The position numbers and the translations under genes are program-made. Under the pieces are notes generated by a model, which worked only from the letters and a program-made list of their open reading frames with translations, did no database searches and was not told the origin of the DNA. A stretch of DNA of 12,989 bases from ZC4RG30 sp040508085 (GTDB lineage: Bacteria > Pseudomonadota > Gammaproteobacteria > Steroidobacterales > Steroidobacteraceae): assembly GCA_040508085.1 (NCBI GenBank), contig JBEVNO010000126.1, positions 1 to 12,989 of the forward strand, given 5' to 3'. Position 1 is the stretch's first letter, and each line of letters starts with the position of its first letter. Below, one piece after another: positions 6,612 through 12,989 of the stretch.

Positions 6612-7364
6612 ATGAGCTGGGTCTGGTTGCATCGCTTCGGTTCGCCGCCTTATTTCTACCGCTTCGCAGGGCGGTGGGCGCCCTGGTTCACGGGCGTCGC
6701 CCTAGTGCTGCTGGCGGTGGGCCTGTATGGCGGGCTGGTGGTGGCGCCGGTGGATTACTTCCAGAGCGATGCCTACCGCATCATCTATGTGCATGTGCCG
6801 GCCTCCTACCTGGCACTGATGACCTACACCTGGATGGCCATTGCGGCAGCGGTGGGTCTCATCTGGCGCATCAAGATTGCGCACACGGTGGCTGCGGCCT
6901 GCGCGCCGGCAGGCGCGAGCTTCACCGCGGTTTCGCTGGCCACCGGCATGATCTGGGGCCAGCCCACCTGGGGCACCTGGTGGGCCTGGGATCCGCGCAT
7001 CGTGTCGCAGCTGTTCGTGCTGTTCTTCTTCCTGGGTTACATCGCTCTGCGCGGCGCCATCGAAGACCGTGAGCGCGCCGATCGCGCCAGCGCTGTTCTC
7101 GCCATAGTCGGAGTGGTGAATGTCCCCATCGTGCACTTCTCGGTGGACTGGTGGAACTCGCTGCATCAGGCGCCAACCCTGATGCGCGCGGATGGGCCGA
7201 AGATGCCGATGTCGATGGCGTGGCCGCTGCTGGTGATGATCGCGGCCTACACCTTCTACTTCGTCGCAATCATGCTGATGCGCTCACGCGCGGAAGTGCT
7301 GCGCCGCGAGCGTGGCGGCGCCTGGCTGCGCCAGGAAGTCGGCCTGCCGGAGGCGGTGCGATGA
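6612..7364 (+). CDS. ccmC: Haem-handling membrane protein CcmC
   Basis: CcmC binds haem at the periplasmic face of the inner membrane and attaches it to CcmE. The 250 residues form about six membrane segments with the tryptophan-rich WGTWWAWD motif at 120-127. The two axial haem ligands are present as H61 (IIYVHVPASY) and H185 (WWNSLHQ), next to the positions known in E. coli (60 and 184). A GGAG sits at the end of ccmB. The stop overlaps ccmD (ATGA, 7361-7364). Confidence 0.96.
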   Translation: MSWVWLHRFGSPPYFYRFAGRWAPWFTGVALVLLAVGLYGGLVVAPVDYFQSDAYRIIYVHVPASYLALMTYTWMAIAAAVGLIWRIKIAHTVAAACAPAGASFTAVSLATGMIWGQPTWGTWWAWDPRIVSQLFVLFFFLGYIALRGAIEDRERADRASAVLAIVGVVNVPIVHFSVDWWNSLHQAPTLMRADGPKMPMSMAWPLLVMIAAYTFYFVAIMLMRSRAEVLRRERGGAWLRQEVGLPEAVR

Positions 7365-7522
7365 AGGAGTTCCTCAACATGAGTGGCTACGCGGGCTATG
7401 TGTGGTCCTCGTATGCGCTCGCCATCGGCGTGCTGCTGCTGAATGTCTGGCTGGCACGGCGCCAGCTGCGACAGGCACGTGAACAGGCGCGCCGCCGCAT
7501 TGCCATGCAGGATGGCGCATGA
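7361..7522 (+). CDS. ccmD: Small membrane protein CcmD
   Basis: CcmD stabilises the CcmABC-CcmE complex and aids release of haem-loaded CcmE. The 53-residue product has a short N-terminal amphipathic part (FLNMSGYAGYVWSSYAL), one membrane helix (ALAIGVLLLNVWLA) and a basic, Arg/Gln-rich cytoplasmic tail. Size, topology and position between ccmC and ccmE are diagnostic. Both ends overlap the neighbouring genes by ATGA, indicating translational coupling. Confidence 0.93.
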   Translation: MKEFLNMSGYAGYVWSSYALAIGVLLLNVWLARRQLRQAREQARRRIAMQDGA

Positions 7523-7983
7523 CTCCCACCCGCAAGAAGCGCCTCTACATGGTGCTCGGCATCATCGTCGGCGTCGGCGTCGCCGCAGCCTTCGCATTGA
7601 AGGCCTTCGACAGCAGCATCGGCTTCAAGGATCCGACGCAGGTGCTGGCCGGGGCCGTGGAGCCGGGCAAGCGCTTCCAGCTCGGCGGCATGGTCAAGCC
7701 TGGGAGCGTGCAGCGCACCTCGGGCAGCCTCGAAGTGCGCTTCCTCGTCACCGATTTCCGGAACGAGGTGCCGGTGACCTACCACGGCCTGCTGCCTGAC
7801 CTGTTCAAGGAAAATTCCGGCGTGGTGACCAATGGCCGCCTGAACGAGCGCGGCGAATTCGTCGCCGACGAGGTGCTGGCCAAGCACGACGAGAACTACA
7901 TGCCGCCCGCGGTGGGCAAGGCACTCAAGAAGGGCGAGTCGCGGCTGGAAACGCCCGGCCAGACGCCAGCTCCGCAACCCTAG
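7519..7983 (+). CDS. ccmE: Periplasmic haem chaperone CcmE
   Basis: CcmE carries haem covalently from CcmC to CcmF. The 154-residue protein has a basic start (TPTRKKRLY), one N-terminal membrane anchor (about 9-27), an OB-fold beta domain and the haem-attachment motif VLAKHDENYMPP, with H123 as the covalent site and Y127 as axial ligand. The His-type motif identifies the common bacterial form, not the Cys variant. The disordered Pro/Gln-rich C-terminal tail is normal. Confidence 0.96.
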   Translation: MTPTRKKRLYMVLGIIVGVGVAAAFALKAFDSSIGFKDPTQVLAGAVEPGKRFQLGGMVKPGSVQRTSGSLEVRFLVTDFRNEVPVTYHGLLPDLFKENSGVVTNGRLNERGEFVADEVLAKHDENYMPPAVGKALKKGESRLETPGQTPAPQP

Positions 7984-7994
7984 AGGTTTCCCAC

Positions 7995-9962
7995 GTGATT
8001 CCCGAAATTGGTCAGTACGCGATGATCCTCGCGCTGCTGCTGGCAGCAGCGCAGTCGTTCTTCGGTCTGGTGGGACCATGGCGCGGCGTGCAGCGCTGTA
8101 GTCAGGCGGTGTTTCCGGCAGTGGCGGGCCAGTTCGTGCTGCTGGGGCTCGCCTTCGGCTGCCTGATCTGGTCCTTCGTGCACAACGATTTCTCGGTGCG
8201 CATGGTGGCCGGGCATTCCAACTCGGCGCTGCCGGTCTATTTCCGCGTCGCGGCGGCCTGGGGCAACCACGAGGGCAGCCTGCTGTTCTGGGTGTTCGTG
8301 CTGTCGATCTGGACCCTGGCGGTGGCCGCGTTCTCCACCTCGCTGCCGCGGCCGTTCGTGGCCCGCGTGCTGGGGGTGCTCGGCATCATCAGTACCGGTT
8401 TCCTGCTGTTCTCGCTGGCGACCTCCAACCCGTTCGAGCGCCTGCAGCCGGGCCTGCCGGATGGCGTCGACCTCAACCCGGTGCTGCAGGATCTGGGCCT
8501 CACCATTCATCCGCCGATGCTCTATGTGGGCTATGTGGGTTTCTCTGTGGCCTTCGCCTTCGCCTGTGCGGCCATGCTGGAAGGCAAGCTGGACCAGACC
8601 TGGGCACGCTGGACGCGGCCCTGGACCACGGTGGCCTGGATGTTCCTCACCACCGGCATCGCGCTGGGCAGCTGGTGGGCTTATTACGAACTGGGCTGGG
8701 GCGGCTACTGGGCCTGGGATCCGGTGGAGAATTCCATCCTGATGCCGTGGCTGCTGGGCACGGCGCTGATCCACTCGCTGGCCGTCACCGACAAGCGCGG
8801 GCTGTTCAAGAGCTGGACGCTGCTGCTGGCCATCATGGCCTTCTCGTTCTGCCTGCTGGCCACCTTCATGGTGCGCTCGGGAGTGCTGGTGTCGGTGCAC
8901 AGCTTCGCGGCGGATCCGGCGCGTGGCATTTTCATCCTGACGTTCCTGGTGCTGTCCATCGGCGGCGCACTCGGGCTGTATGTGTGGCGCGCACCGTTGC
9001 TGCGTTCGGAAGCGGGCTTCGACCTCGTCTCGCGTGAGGCCTTCCTGCTGTTCAACAACATCCTGCTGGTGATCGCGACGGCGGTGGTGTTCGGCGGCAC
9101 GATGGCGCCGTTCTTCGCGGATCTGCTGGGCCACGGCACCATGTCGGTGGGTCCGCCGTATTTCAACCCGATGTTCATGATTCCGATGCTGCCGCTGCTG
9201 GCGCTGGTGTCGCTGGGCGGCTTCGCGCGCTGGAAGCGTGGCCAGCTGGGTGAATCGCGGCAGCGGCTGCTCGGCAGCCTGGGGCTGGCGGTGGTGATCG
9301 GGCTGGCGCTGATCATGGGCGTCTATGGTGACCGCTCACTGCTCGGCCCCATCGGCGTGGTGCTGGGCCTGTGGATCATCCTGTCCTCGCTGATCGATCC
9401 GGTGGACCGGCTGCGCCGCGGGCTGTCGCTGTCGCCCGCGGTGCTGGGCATGACGCTGGCGCATATCGGCCTCGCGGTGACCACCATCGGCATCACCACG
9501 ATGGAGACGCGCATGCTGGAGCGCGATGTATCGCTCAAGCCGGGCGAGCAGGTGGAGCTGGGCGCCTACACCTTCCGCTTCGAGGGCATCGAGGATGCGG
9601 ACGGCCCGAACTATGCGGCCGTGCAGGCGCGCATTGCCGTGTCGCGCAATGGCAGGCCCGACACCGTGCTGCTGCCGGAACGACGCAATTATTATGTGCA
9701 GGAGCAGTCGCTGGCGGAGGCCGCGCTGGGTACCGGCTGGCGGCGCGACCTGCTGGCAACGCTCGGCGAGGAGCTGGGTGGTGGTGCCTGGAGCCTGCGC
9801 CTGCAGGTGCGGCCGCTGATGCGCCTGGTGTGGGCGGGTTCGGCCCTGATGGCATTGGGCGGGTTGCTGGCGACCTTCGACCGCCGCTACCGGCGGCGAC
9901 GTGAGGCTGCCCAGCAGGTCAGCATCGCCGCGGGCGGGCCGCTGCCCGGGAGCGCGGCATGA
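7995..9962 (+). CDS. ccmF: Cytochrome c haem lyase subunit CcmF
   Basis: CcmF receives haem from CcmE and ligates it to the CXXCH motifs of apocytochromes, with CcmH. The 655-residue polytopic protein shows the periplasmic WWD segment (GSWWAYYELGWGGYWAWDPV). Four conserved His contexts for its two haems are present: IHPPMLYVGY, ALIHSLAVTDKRG, SVHSFAADP and LAHIGLAVTT. A long periplasmic loop near the C-terminus precedes the last membrane helix. It starts at GTG 7995; AGAGG at 7982-7986 overlaps the ccmE stop and sits eight bases before it. The start (IPEIGQYAM) matches the family. The stop overlaps ccmG. Confidence 0.96.
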   Translation: MIPEIGQYAMILALLLAAAQSFFGLVGPWRGVQRCSQAVFPAVAGQFVLLGLAFGCLIWSFVHNDFSVRMVAGHSNSALPVYFRVAAAWGNHEGSLLFWVFVLSIWTLAVAAFSTSLPRPFVARVLGVLGIISTGFLLFSLATSNPFERLQPGLPDGVDLNPVLQDLGLTIHPPMLYVGYVGFSVAFAFACAAMLEGKLDQTWARWTRPWTTVAWMFLTTGIALGSWWAYYELGWGGYWAWDPVENSILMPWLLGTALIHSLAVTDKRGLFKSWTLLLAIMAFSFCLLATFMVRSGVLVSVHSFAADPARGIFILTFLVLSIGGALGLYVWRAPLLRSEAGFDLVSREAFLLFNNILLVIATAVVFGGTMAPFFADLLGHGTMSVGPPYFNPMFMIPMLPLLALVSLGGFARWKRGQLGESRQRLLGSLGLAVVIGLALIMGVYGDRSLLGPIGVVLGLWIILSSLIDPVDRLRRGLSLSPAVLGMTLAHIGLAVTTIGITTMETRMLERDVSLKPGEQVELGAYTFRFEGIEDADGPNYAAVQARIAVSRNGRPDTVLLPERRNYYVQEQSLAEAALGTGWRRDLLATLGEELGGGAWSLRLQVRPLMRLVWAGSALMALGGLLATFDRRYRRRREAAQQVSIAAGGPLPGSAA

Positions 9963-10489
9963 ACCGCTTCTGGATTCCCATCGGCGCCTTCGCGCTGCTG
10001 GTGGTGGTGTTCGCGGTGGCGTTGAAGCGCGCGCCCGAGAAGCAGTTCGTGCAATCGGCGCTGATCGGCAAGCCGGCGCCGGAGTTCGTGTTGCCCGATC
10101 TGCTCGCGCCCGGTGCCAGTGTCGACAGCAAGAGCTTCAAGGGCCGCTGGGTGCTGGTGAATGTGTGGGGCACATGGTGCGTGGAGTGCCGCGTGGAGCA
10201 TCCGGTGCTGCTCGACATCAAGCGCGAAGGCAAGGTTGCGATCGTCGGCCTGAACTACAAGGATGAGGATGCCGCGGCGCTGAAGTGGCTGACCGACCTC
10301 GGCAATCCCTATGACGCCGTTGCCGTGGATCGCGAGGGGCGTGCGGCCATCGACTTCGGTGTGTATGGCGCGCCCGAGAGCTTCCTGGTGGACCCTGCAG
10401 GCGTGATCGTGCACAAAGTGGTGGGCGTCGTGACCGCGCCGATGTGGCGCGACACGCTGCTGCCGCTCATGAATGGAGCGCGCCGATGA
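9959..10489 (+). CDS. ccmG: Thiol:disulfide interchange protein CcmG (DsbE)
   Basis: CcmG is a membrane-anchored periplasmic thioredoxin-like protein that reduces CcmH or apocytochrome disulfides before haem ligation. The 176-residue protein has an N-terminal membrane helix (about 4-22), the active site WGTWCVECRVEHP with C74 and C77, and the family YGAPESFLVD segment containing the cis-Pro. The WCxxCRxEHP pattern distinguishes CcmG from general thioredoxins. It overlaps ccmF and ccmH by ATGA on both sides. Confidence 0.96.
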   Translation: MNRFWIPIGAFALLVVVFAVALKRAPEKQFVQSALIGKPAPEFVLPDLLAPGASVDSKSFKGRWVLVNVWGTWCVECRVEHPVLLDIKREGKVAIVGLNYKDEDAAALKWLTDLGNPYDAVAVDREGRAAIDFGVYGAPESFLVDPAGVIVHKVVGVVTAPMWRDTLLPLMNGARR

Positions 10490-10935
10490 GCGGGCAGTGC
10501 CGGCGTATCGCCGCGCTCGCCGTGTTGCTGCTGGCGATGCCGGCGCTGTTTGCCATCGATGCCACGCCGCCGCTGCCGGACCCTGTCAAGCAGGAACGCT
10601 ACCTGCGGCTCATCCACGAATTGCGCTGCCTGAAATGCCAGGGCGAGACGGTGGCCGACACCCCGGCCGAGTTCGCGATCGACATCCGGCGCCAGGTGCG
10701 CGAGATGGTCGAGGCGGGCAGCACCGATGGCGACGTGCGCCAGTACATGGTGGATCGCTACGGCGAGATCATCCTGCTGAAACCGCGCTGGTCGCTGGCC
10801 AATTCCTGGCTGTGGCTGGGCCCGGGCATCCTGCTGCTGGGCGGTGGCTATGTCGCAGCGCGCGTGCTGCGCCAGCGCCAGCGGCTGCTGGCGGCGGACA
10901 ACTCCGTAGTGGACGAGGAGTCCCGACGCACATGA
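10486..10935 (+). CDS. ccmH: Cytochrome c maturation protein CcmH
   Basis: CcmH is a membrane-anchored periplasmic oxidoreductase that binds apocytochrome thiols. The 149-residue protein has a signal peptide (to about residue 23, ending LFA), the redox motif LRCLKCQGETVADT with C48 and C51, a three-helix domain, and a C-terminal membrane helix (WLWLGPGILLLGGGYVAA). The long bipartite CcmH of E. coli is here split into this short CcmH and a separate CcmI, as in pseudomonads. The start overlaps the ccmG stop. Confidence 0.95.
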   Translation: MSGQCRRIAALAVLLLAMPALFAIDATPPLPDPVKQERYLRLIHELRCLKCQGETVADTPAEFAIDIRRQVREMVEAGSTDGDVRQYMVDRYGEIILLKPRWSLANSWLWLGPGILLLGGGYVAARVLRQRQRLLAADNSVVDEESRRT

Positions 10936-11996
10936 GTGGGTTCATTGCCATAGCCGGACTGCTGACGCTCGCAGTGCTGGTCGCCTTGCTGTATCCGCTG
11001 CTGCGGCGGAGCGAGGGCTCTCCGGAGGCCTGGCGCAGCGCGGGCCTTGCGGGGCTTGTCATCGCATTGGGCGCGGCCGCCCTGTATCCGGTATGGAGCA
11101 ACTTCAAGTGGCATGAGCCGGAAGCTGCCGCGGATTCCCCCGCCGGGATGGTGGGCAGGCTGGCGCGCCGGCTCGAGCAGCAACCAGAAGACCTGGATGG
11201 CTGGCTGCTGCTGGGCAAGTCGTATGGCGTGATCGAGCAGTATTCGCTCGCGGCGCGCGCCTACCAGCGCGCCGATACGCTCGCCAAGGGGCAGAGCGCC
11301 GAAGCCGCGATGGGTCTGGCCGAAGCACTGGTCAATGGCGGGCGCAGTGAGCTTTCCGGCCGGGCGGGCCGCCTGTTCGAGCAGGCGCTGGCGCTGGATG
11401 GCAATTCCGTGAAGGCGCTGTTCTACAGCGCCATCGCGGCGATGGAACGGCAGGAGCTGCCGCTGGCCAAGGAACGCTTCATGCGCCTGCTGCAGGGCAA
11501 TCCTCCCGAACAAGTGCGGCAGGTGATCCAGGAACAGATCCAGGCGCTGGATGCGATGAGCGCGATGACTGCGATGGCCGCCCCGGGTGCTGCCACCGCG
11601 GCTGCACCTGCATCGCGTCCCGCGGGCGCTGCGCCAGCTGCCGCTACCGCGGCCGCCGTGACGGTGCCGCTGCGCATCACGCTCGCTGCGGGCGTGGCCA
11701 ACCAGGCATTGGCGGGCGCGCCGCTGTTCGTGCTGGCGCGCATTCCCGGCCAGCGTGGGCCACCACTGGCGGCCAAGCGGCTCGAGGCGAAGTTTCCGCA
11801 GCAGGTGGAGCTGCTCAGCACCGACGCCATGATGGCTGGGAGCGGCTTCGCCGCCGGCCAGGAGATAGAAGTGGAAGCGCGCATTGCCAATGGCGGCGGA
11901 GCGATTTCGCGTACCGGAGATCCCTTTGGCGTGGTGCGGGTGAAAGCCGGTGCGGGCGGCCGCGCGCAGATCGAGATCAACCAGCTCAAGCCGTGA
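10932..11996 (+). CDS. ccmI: Cytochrome c maturation protein CcmI (TPR apocytochrome chaperone)
   Basis: CcmI binds the C-terminal helix of apocytochromes c and presents them to the CcmF-CcmH ligase. The 354-residue protein has two N-terminal membrane helices (about 3-24 and 35-55). Periplasmic tetratricopeptide-like repeats follow, seen around DLDGWLLLGKSYGVIEQYSL, AAMGLAEALV and VKALFYSAIAAMERQELPLA. Next come a low-complexity Ala/Pro linker (about 203-238) and a C-terminal beta-rich domain (ITLAAGVANQALAGAPLFVLAR) typical of CcmI. It is the last gene of the operon and overlaps ccmH by ATGA. Confidence 0.92.
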   Translation: MSGFIAIAGLLTLAVLVALLYPLLRRSEGSPEAWRSAGLAGLVIALGAAALYPVWSNFKWHEPEAAADSPAGMVGRLARRLEQQPEDLDGWLLLGKSYGVIEQYSLAARAYQRADTLAKGQSAEAAMGLAEALVNGGRSELSGRAGRLFEQALALDGNSVKALFYSAIAAMERQELPLAKERFMRLLQGNPPEQVRQVIQEQIQALDAMSAMTAMAAPGAATAAAPASRPAGAAPAAATAAAVTVPLRITLAAGVANQALAGAPLFVLARIPGQRGPPLAAKRLEAKFPQQVELLSTDAMMAGSGFAAGQEIEVEARIANGGGAISRTGDPFGVVRVKAGAGGRAQIEINQLKP

Positions 11997-12009
11997 AATT
12001 TCCTGACCT

Positions 12010-12030
12010 GCCCGGGAGCTGCGCCCGGGT
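12010..12030 (+). terminator. GC-rich hairpin after ccmI, weak terminator candidate
   Basis: CCCGGG (12011-12016) and CCCGGG (12024-12029) can pair around a seven-base loop, with one G-T pair extending the stem. It lies 13 bases after the ccmI stop. No T-tract follows, so it is not a classical intrinsic terminator and may only stabilise the 3' end of the ccm message. The rest of 11997-12098 shows no clear promoter; taagat at 12073-12078 is the nearest -10-like string. Confidence 0.25.
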
Positions 12031-12098
12031 GCCAGCCGGATCGGCTATTCTCCGCAGGTCCTGAGAAGACCATAAGATTACATATGTTGGGGGGTTCC

Positions 12099-12989
12099 AT
12101 GCGTCGTGTGATTTCAATCATGGCCTGCGCGGTTGCCGCGCTGGGCATAGTGGCCTGCGTGGCCACGGGCAGCGGCTCCGGCAGCTCGAATGCCGTCGCT
12201 GACTCGCAGTGGACAGAACATGGCCGTGATCACAGCGAACAGCGTTACAGCCCGCTGAAGCAGATCAACGCCGACAACATCAGCGAGCTGGGCCTCGCCT
12301 GGTACGGCGACCTGATCGAACGTGGCGGCTACCAGACGACGCCCGTCATCGTCGATGGCCGCATCTATGTGACCACGCCTTGGAGCAAGGTCTACGCCTT
12401 CGACGCGAAGACCGGCAAGCAGCTGTGGAAGTACGACCCGAAGGTGCCGCGCGAGCTGGCGGCGACCACGCTCTGCTGCAACATCTCCAACCGCGGCGTC
12501 GGCTACTGGAAGGGCAAGATCATCTGGGGCACGCTTGATGGTCGCCTGGTGGCCGTGGATGCGAAGAAGGGCACCAAGGTCTGGGAAGCGCAGACCACCG
12601 ATCCGGAAAAGGCACTGTCCATCACCGGCGCGCCGCGCATCGGCAATGGCATGGTGTTCATTGGCCAAGCCGGCTCCGAATACCACCAGCGCGGCTACAT
12701 GTCCGCCTGGGATGCCGAAACGGGCAAGAAGCTGTGGCATTGGTGGGTAGTGCCCGGTGATCCGGCCAAGGGCTTCGAGCAGCCGGAACTGGAATGGGCC
12801 GCCAAGACCTGGAATGGCGAGTGGTGGAAGACCGGCGGCGGCGGCACGCCGTGGGACGGCATCCTGTACGACCCGGTCACGGACCTGGTGATCTTCGGCA
12901 CCGGCAATGGTTCGCCGTGGCCTGCCGAAGTGCGCTCGCCGGGCGGCGGCGACAACCTGTTCACCTCGTCGATCGTGGCGCTGGACGCC
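12099..12989 (+). CDS. PQQ-dependent alcohol dehydrogenase-type protein, truncated by window end
   Basis: The family oxidises alcohols or related substrates in the periplasm with pyrroloquinoline quinone and calcium or a lanthanide, passing electrons to cytochrome c. The 297 visible residues start with a likely lipoprotein signal (IVAC, Cys20). Beta-propeller repeats follow: YSPLKQINADNISELGLAW, VYAFDAKTGKQLW, GTLDGRLVAVDAKKG and SAWDAETGKKLW. The vicinal Cys pair at 126-127 (TLCCNISNRG) is the hallmark disulfide over PQQ. GSEYHQRGY carries the putative metal-ligand Glu194, and GTGNGSPW the putative Asn270. The position usually Glu in RGxEATP reads Gln79 (GGYQTTP). The start at ATG 12099 follows a GGGGGG run; an in-frame ATG at 12084 would add five residues. 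The gene runs off the window before any C-terminal cytochrome domain could be seen, so quinoprotein versus quinohaemoprotein cannot be decided. Confidence 0.9.
   Translation, partial: MRRVISIMACAVAALGIVACVATGSGSGSSNAVADSQWTEHGRDHSEQRYSPLKQINADNISELGLAWYGDLIERGGYQTTPVIVDGRIYVTTPWSKVYAFDAKTGKQLWKYDPKVPRELAATTLCCNISNRGVGYWKGKIIWGTLDGRLVAVDAKKGTKVWEAQTTDPEKALSITGAPRIGNGMVFIGQAGSEYHQRGYMSAWDAETGKKLWHWWVVPGDPAKGFEQPELEWAAKTWNGEWWKTGGGGTPWDGILYDPVTDLVIFGTGNGSPWPAEVRSPGGGDNLFTSSIVALDA

Noticed and set aside
7980..9134. 384-residue minus-strand open frame opposite ccmF
   Set aside because: Its composition (runs of His, Gln, Arg) is what a GC-rich coding strand yields in antisense; the plus strand is unmistakable CcmF.
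10486..11996. ccmH broken by a frameshift relative to the long E. coli CcmH
   Set aside because: Separate ccmH and ccmI genes are the normal state in many proteobacteria, and both have intact ends and an ATGA overlap.

Overview
The window is a GC-rich, tightly packed stretch of a proteobacterial chromosome. The layout uvrC-pgsA-tRNA-Gly(GCC)-tRNA-Cys(GCA)-tRNA-Leu(UAA) is the conserved gammaproteobacterial arrangement (uvrC-pgsA-glyW-cysT-leuZ in E. coli). With class II DAHP synthase, a complete System I cytochrome c maturation operon and a PQQ dehydrogenase, this suggests a high-GC aerobic gammaproteobacterium. A Xanthomonadales/Nevskiales/Steroidobacter-like lineage is a guess; the sequence does not fix the family.

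Layout. (1) 1-1303: class II DAHP synthase, the first step of the shikimate pathway. Its N-terminal coding stretch is present but in the wrong orientation: bases 1 to about 109 encode it on the minus strand. This is a small inversion or a fold-back artefact. (2) 1300-3123: uvrC, probably starting at a CTG that overlaps the upstream stop. (3) 3139-3699: pgsA. (4) 3730-3757: a strong sigma70-type promoter ahead of tRNA-Gly and tRNA-Cys. (5) 3963-5102, minus strand: a tannase/feruloyl-esterase family gene lying between tRNA-Cys and tRNA-Leu. It lacks the segment carrying the catalytic serine and is probably a decaying insertion. (6) 5191-5277: tRNA-Leu(UAA). (7) 5289-11996: ccmABCDEFGHI, starting only 11 bases after the tRNA. 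(8) 12099-end: start of a PQQ-dependent alcohol-dehydrogenase-type lipoprotein, cut by the window end.

How the genes work together. The nine ccm genes form one transcription unit with 4-base ATGA overlaps at six of eight junctions. CcmABCD load haem onto CcmE, CcmG and CcmH keep the apocytochrome cysteines reduced, CcmI holds the apocytochrome, and CcmF/CcmH perform ligation. PQQ dehydrogenases usually pass electrons to c-type cytochromes, so the downstream gene fits functionally, but it has its own signal peptide and a 102-base gap before it.

No mobile-element genes, CRISPR arrays, phage genes or unknown multigene system were seen. The points most worth a second look are the inverted start of the DAHP synthase gene, the deleted tannase gene splitting a conserved tRNA array, the Trp in the Walker A motif of CcmA, and the CTG start of uvrC. 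Intergenic stretches are all short: 74 bases before tRNA-Gly, 88 before tRNA-Leu and 102 before the last gene.
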